Assembly: GCF_965342175.1 (NCBI RefSeq)
Contig: NZ_CBDRBL010000010.1
Location: forward strand, 54,068-118,067
DNA length: 64,000 bases
Source: Actinacidiphila sp965342175
Lineage (GTDB): Bacteria; Actinomycetota; Actinomycetes; Streptomycetales; Streptomycetaceae
Direction: 5' to 3'
In this document: positions 61,094 to 64,000 of the stretch, piece by piece
Layout: each line of letters starts with the position of its first letter
How positions within the stretch are numbered: the first letter of the stretch is position 1
Notes under the pieces: model-generated
What the model was told of the DNA's origin: nothing
The model's input: only the letters and a program-made list of their open reading frames with translations
Database searches by the model: none
Program-made: the position numbers and the translations under genes

Positions 61094-61208
61094 GGGACGG
61101 CGACGGGACGTGGGACGTCGCGGAGGGCGGAGGGCGGACGGCGGAGGGCGGACGGCGGAGGGCCGGACGGGGGACGGCGACGGGACGTGGGACGTCGCGG
61201 AGGGCGGA
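61094..61208. repeat. Perfect 38-base direct repeat with 14-base tandem units between
   Basis: Positions 61094-61131 and 61171-61208 are identical over 38 bases (77-base period). Between them a 14-base unit (61134-61147) is repeated at once (61148-61161). The block is G-rich on the plus strand and lies in the gap between the epimerase stop (61289) and the carbamoyltransferase start (61075), so it is transcribed as C-rich RNA within the operon. A role in mRNA stability, attenuation or phase-like length change is possible. Confidence 0.75.
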
Positions 61209-61288
61209 CGACGGACAGACGGCAGACGGCGGAGGGTGGCGCGTCGGGCGGACGCCGTGAGCGGGCGGGGCCGTCGTGGACGCGGAGG

Positions 61289-62254
61289 TCAGCCGGCGGC
61301 CGGCTGGGCGCGGAACCATGCGATGGTGCGCCGCAGCCCTTCCTCGGCGGTCACCGACGGCTCCCAGCCGAGCTTGTCGCGCGCCAGCGTGATGTCCGGG
61401 CATCGCACCGCCGGGTCGTCGGTGGGGCGGTCGATGAAGCGGATATCGGAGGCGGAACCGGTGAGTTCGATGACCAACCGCGCCAGCTCGAGCATGCTGA
61501 GCTCGGCCGGGTTGCCGATGTTCACCGGCCCGCGCATGCCGTCGGCGGCCACCGCGAGCACGCCCCGCACGGTGTCGTCGACGAAGCACAGCGACCGGGT
61601 CTGGCTCCCGTCACCGGTCACCGTGAGCGGCTCCCCGGACAGTGCCTGGCGGATGAAGGTGGGCACCGCCCGGCCGTCGTAGCCGCGCATACGGGGCCCG
61701 TAGGTGTTGAACAGCCGCACGATGCCCGCGTCCGTGCCGCGGCTCTCCGCCTCGGCCGTGACCAGCGCCTCGCCGAAGCGCTTGGCCTCGTCGTAGACGC
61801 TCCGCGGTCCGACGGGGTTCACATGGCCCCAGTAGCGTTCGTTCTGCGGATGCTGCTGCGGATCCCCGTACACCTCGGACGTGGACGCGAAGACGAAGCG
61901 GGCGCCGTGGTCGCGGGCCAGCGCCAGGGCGTTGCGGGTTCCGAGGCTGCCGGTCTCCAGCGTGTGCAGCGGGAGCCGCAGGTAGTCCGAGGGGGAGGCG
62001 GGGGACGCGAAGTGCAGCACCAGGTCCGCGTCGCGGTGCACGGCCAGGCCCTCGGCCACGTCGCCCGGAGCGAGGGTGAAGCCGGGGCGGCCGTGGAGCG
62101 CGGAGAGGTTCTCGCGGCGGCCGGTGCTGAAATCGTCGACGCAGGTGACCGCCGTGCCGGCGTCCAGCAGCGCGGCACACAGGTGGGAACCGAGGAACCC
62201 GGCACCGCCGGTGACGACGGCGTGCTCCCAGGGGGGCGAGGACATGCGCGTCAT
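61289..62254 (-). CDS. NAD-dependent nucleotide-sugar epimerase/dehydratase (UDP-xylose synthase-like extended SDR)
   Basis: The product has 321 residues from ATG 62254 with GGGAGGAG 6 bases upstream. Motifs are VVTGGAGFLGSHL (NAD), HFASPASP, FASTSEVYG, catalytic Tyr154-x-x-x-Lys158 (VYDEAKRF) and FNTYGPRMRGYDGRAVPTF. The pattern is closest to UDP-glucuronate decarboxylases and dTDP-glucose dehydratases, not to typical HldD. It may modify the heptose nucleotide or supply a second sugar. First gene of the operon; divergent from an inactive-looking paralogue. Confidence 0.88.
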   Translation of the reverse strand: MTRMSSPPWEHAVVTGGAGFLGSHLCAALLDAGTAVTCVDDFSTGRRENLSALHGRPGFTLAPGDVAEGLAVHRDADLVLHFASPASPSDYLRLPLHTLETGSLGTRNALALARDHGARFVFASTSEVYGDPQQHPQNERYWGHVNPVGPRSVYDEAKRFGEALVTAEAESRGTDAGIVRLFNTYGPRMRGYDGRAVPTFIRQALSGEPLTVTGDGSQTRSLCFVDDTVRGVLAVAADGMRGPVNIGNPAELSMLELARLVIELTGSASDIRFIDRPTDDPAVRCPDITLARDKLGWEPSVTAEEGLRRTIAWFRAQPAAG

Positions 62255-62596
62255 TCGATCTCCTCCCGTCGGGCGGATCTCGCCGCAGGCGCGGCTGACG
62301 TGCCACTCCTCACCATCGGCCCCGGGGGGTGAGGAGGCCCGTCCATGTGCGCCGTTCGGGTGAACGCGGGCTTCGGGCCATGCGCCCCGTTCCTGCCGTC
62401 GGCGCAGGTCATGAGGGTGGAGCCGGAGGGGCGAACGCGGAACCCGGGGGCGGGCGCCGGGCCGGCGCGGTGGTTGAACGGAGCTTCGGCGGGGCAACCC
62501 GAAGGGCGTACCGCCCGTCTGGGACGCCGCCGGGCCTCGCGGCCGTCCGTCGGCACGGCCCGCCGTCCCAGGTCCCGTGCGAAGGAAGGGGCCCGT
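62255..62596. promoter_or_regulatory. Divergent control region of the glycan operon
   Basis: The 342 bases between the starts of the two paralogous SDR genes contain no gene I can support. A 9-bp inverted repeat, CTCCTCACC (62306-62314) with GGTGAGGAG (62328-62336), lies about 50 bases upstream of the minus-strand start and is a candidate operator or attenuator. Promoters for both directions must lie here. Confidence 0.5.
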
Positions 62597-63640
62597 ATGA
62601 CGCCCCCCGCTCCTCTCACGCCGCCCCTGCCATGGCGACGCGCCCTCGTCACCGGCGGCGCCGGCTTCCCCGGCACCGCGCTCTGCGAGTATCTGCTGGA
62701 CGCGGGCGTCGACGTCGACTGCGCCGACCGCGCCACCAAGGCGGCGCGCGTCGGCCATCTCGGCCCCTGCCCCGGCTTCCGCTTCCTGCCGTGCGATCCG
62801 GCCGATCCGGAGGCACCGGGGCTGCTGGACGGTCCGTACGACGTCGTCCTCCACCTGGCCTGGCCCGATCCGGGAGAGCGCCGTGCCGACCCCCTCCGCG
62901 CCCTCGAGGCGGGCTGCGACGGCACCCGCCGGGCCCTGGCCATCGCCCATCGGGACGGCGCCCGGCTGCTCTTCGCCTCGGCCTCCGAGGTCTACGGCGA
63001 GCCGCGGACGCACCCGCAGCGCGAGGACGACCCGGGATGCGTCGACCCGGTCGGGCCGCACTCGCTGGCCGCCGAGTCGCGGCGCTTCGCGGAGGCGCTG
63101 GTCACCGCCCATGTGGCCGCTCACGGCAGCGACGCGGGCATCGTCCGGCTGTTCTGCGCATACGGGCCGCGGATGCCGGCGCACGAAGGACACGCCGTAC
63201 CCACGTTCATCCGCCAGGCGCTGGCGGACGAGCCGCTGACCATCACCGGCGACGGCACCCAGACCCGCTGCCTGTGTTATGTGGACGACGTCGTCGAGGG
63301 GATCCTCACCGTCGCCGCGAGCCGCTCCGTGCGGCCGGTCAACATCGGCGGCACCCAGGAGATGTCGGTGACGGACCTGGCCCGCAGCGTCCTGGACCTG
63401 ACCGGCTCCAGGTCCCCGCTCCGCTTCGTCGACCGGCCGCCGGGAGAGCCCGAGCACCTGAGGCCCGACACCACGCTGGCGACGGAACTGCTCGGCTGGC
63501 GGCCCCGGGTGTCCTGGACGGACGGGCTGAAGACCACCATCGCGTACTTCGCGGGCGCCGCCGGACGAACGGAGCTGCCGCACGCCGCGGCCCGCGAGCC
63601 GGCGCGCACCGGCCGGCGTCGTCGTCCTGCCCGGGGATGA
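62597..63640 (+). CDS. NAD-dependent epimerase/dehydratase paralogue lacking catalytic Tyr and Lys
   Basis: The product has 347 residues from ATG 62597 (GGAAGGGG upstream; frame open to 62345). It is clearly paralogous to the divergent SDR: VTGGAGFPGTALCEYLLDAG, FASASEVYGEP, CAYGPRMPAHEGHAVPTF, TGDGTQTRCLCYVDDVVEG. The NAD motif is kept, but at the active site the partner's VYDEAKRF is replaced by LAAESRRF: Tyr becomes Ala158 and Lys becomes Arg162. The usual chemistry should therefore be lost. It may bind NAD-sugar as a sensor or regulator, or pair with the active copy. The basic C-terminal ~25 residues are extra. Confidence 0.85.
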   Translation: MTPPAPLTPPLPWRRALVTGGAGFPGTALCEYLLDAGVDVDCADRATKAARVGHLGPCPGFRFLPCDPADPEAPGLLDGPYDVVLHLAWPDPGERRADPLRALEAGCDGTRRALAIAHRDGARLLFASASEVYGEPRTHPQREDDPGCVDPVGPHSLAAESRRFAEALVTAHVAAHGSDAGIVRLFCAYGPRMPAHEGHAVPTFIRQALADEPLTITGDGTQTRCLCYVDDVVEGILTVAASRSVRPVNIGGTQEMSVTDLARSVLDLTGSRSPLRFVDRPPGEPEHLRPDTTLATELLGWRPRVSWTDGLKTTIAYFAGAAGRTELPHAAAREPARTGRRRRPARG

Positions 63641-63837
63641 CCGGGCCGCTGCGAGGCCGTCCCGCGGGCGTCCAGGCACCCTCGATCGCGGCGTCGCGGT
63701 GTTCCCCCGCCCGCCGCGGAGTGTGCCCGGCTCCTGCCAGGGCAGTCGAGGAGCATGGCGTCACCCCGAACGCCGCTCCAGGCGTCCGGCGCAACGTCGC
63801 CCGAAAACACGATCTGCGGGCACTCCGAGGAGCGGCC

Positions 63838-64000
63838 ATGCGGCACGACACCCCATCAGACGACGCGCGGGGCACGCCAGCGCCCCCCGAGGAACGGCAC
63901 GAGCAGCGGCCGGCCGACGCAGGCGGCTTCGGTGCTGCGGCACGCGAGCGGGACGCGGGAAGCGAGGCTCCTGAGGCGGCACGCGACGTGCCGCCTCCGG
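63838..64000 (+). CDS. Partial gene running off the right edge
   Basis: ATG 63838 has GAGGAG 6 bases upstream and the frame stays open to the end of the window (54 codons). The sequence so far (MRHDTPSDDARG, then Pro/Glu/Arg/Ala-rich) is hydrophilic and probably disordered, as is common at the N-terminus of regulators and of membrane-associated proteins. No family can be assigned. Confidence 0.5.
   Translation, partial: MRHDTPSDDARGTPAPPEERHEQRPADAGGFGAAARERDAGSEAPEAARDVPPP

Noticed and set aside
51411..63640. Possibility that the heptose operon is a lipopolysaccharide core locus from a Gram-negative contaminant
   Set aside because: GC content, codon use, GTG starts and ribosome binding sites match the flanking actinomycete genes, and no lipid A or O-antigen ligase genes are present.

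Overview
The window is very GC-rich DNA with almost every third codon position G or C, GGAGG-type ribosome binding sites, frequent GTG starts and many 4-nt ATGA/GTGA gene overlaps. Together with the families present (large LuxR regulators, AfsQ/Cse-type two-component systems, DUF3152, SpoIIE-type phosphatases with PAS/GAF input, F420-type flavin-fold proteins, UdgX) this points to a Streptomyces or close actinomycete. The gene content is accessory-like rather than core housekeeping. No tRNA, rRNA, CRISPR array, IS element or phage was seen.

Region 1 (1-20.4 kb): the 3' part of a large LuxR regulator, then three giant secreted subtilases (S8). The first ends before the C-terminal domain present in the other two, and the next gene encodes that domain as a lipoprotein. 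Between them lie a DUF6518-like membrane protein, a tiny acidic gene of 34 codons, a metallo-beta-lactamase-fold protein, a Tat-exported epoxide hydrolase, a PNPOx-like protein and a sirtuin. Convergent gene ends carry strong GC hairpins.

Region 2 (20.7-26.9 kb): an AfsQ-like operon (response regulator, sensor kinase, GerMN lipoprotein) divergent from a DUF3152 gene, with two GTnAC-like direct repeats between them, then a second, CseB/CseC-like two-component pair.

Region 3 (27-51.4 kb): a mixed stress and metabolism zone. It has three decayed genes (tail of an endonuclease/phosphatase, a frameshifted HxlR regulator, a frameshifted cold-shock gene), an ABC exporter, a TPP enzyme divergent from a zinc alcohol dehydrogenase, a CDGSH protein with a HemK-like methyltransferase, two SpoIIE-like phosphatases, a DUF2231-Rieske protein, UdgX, a lone ctaD, hemerythrin and ferritin-like iron proteins, DUF2945 and DUF3140 proteins, two SDRs, an MFS exporter and a TmrB-like ATPase.

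Region 4 (51.4-63.7 kb): a compact minus-strand operon of ten genes for an ADP-heptose-type nucleotide sugar (gmhA, hldE, gmhB), five glycosyltransferases, an O-carbamoyltransferase and a nucleotide-sugar SDR. A divergent paralogue of that SDR has lost its catalytic Tyr and Lys. This operon probably makes a carbamoylated, heptose-containing surface glycan or glycoside and is the most interesting system in the window. A partial gene runs off the right edge.
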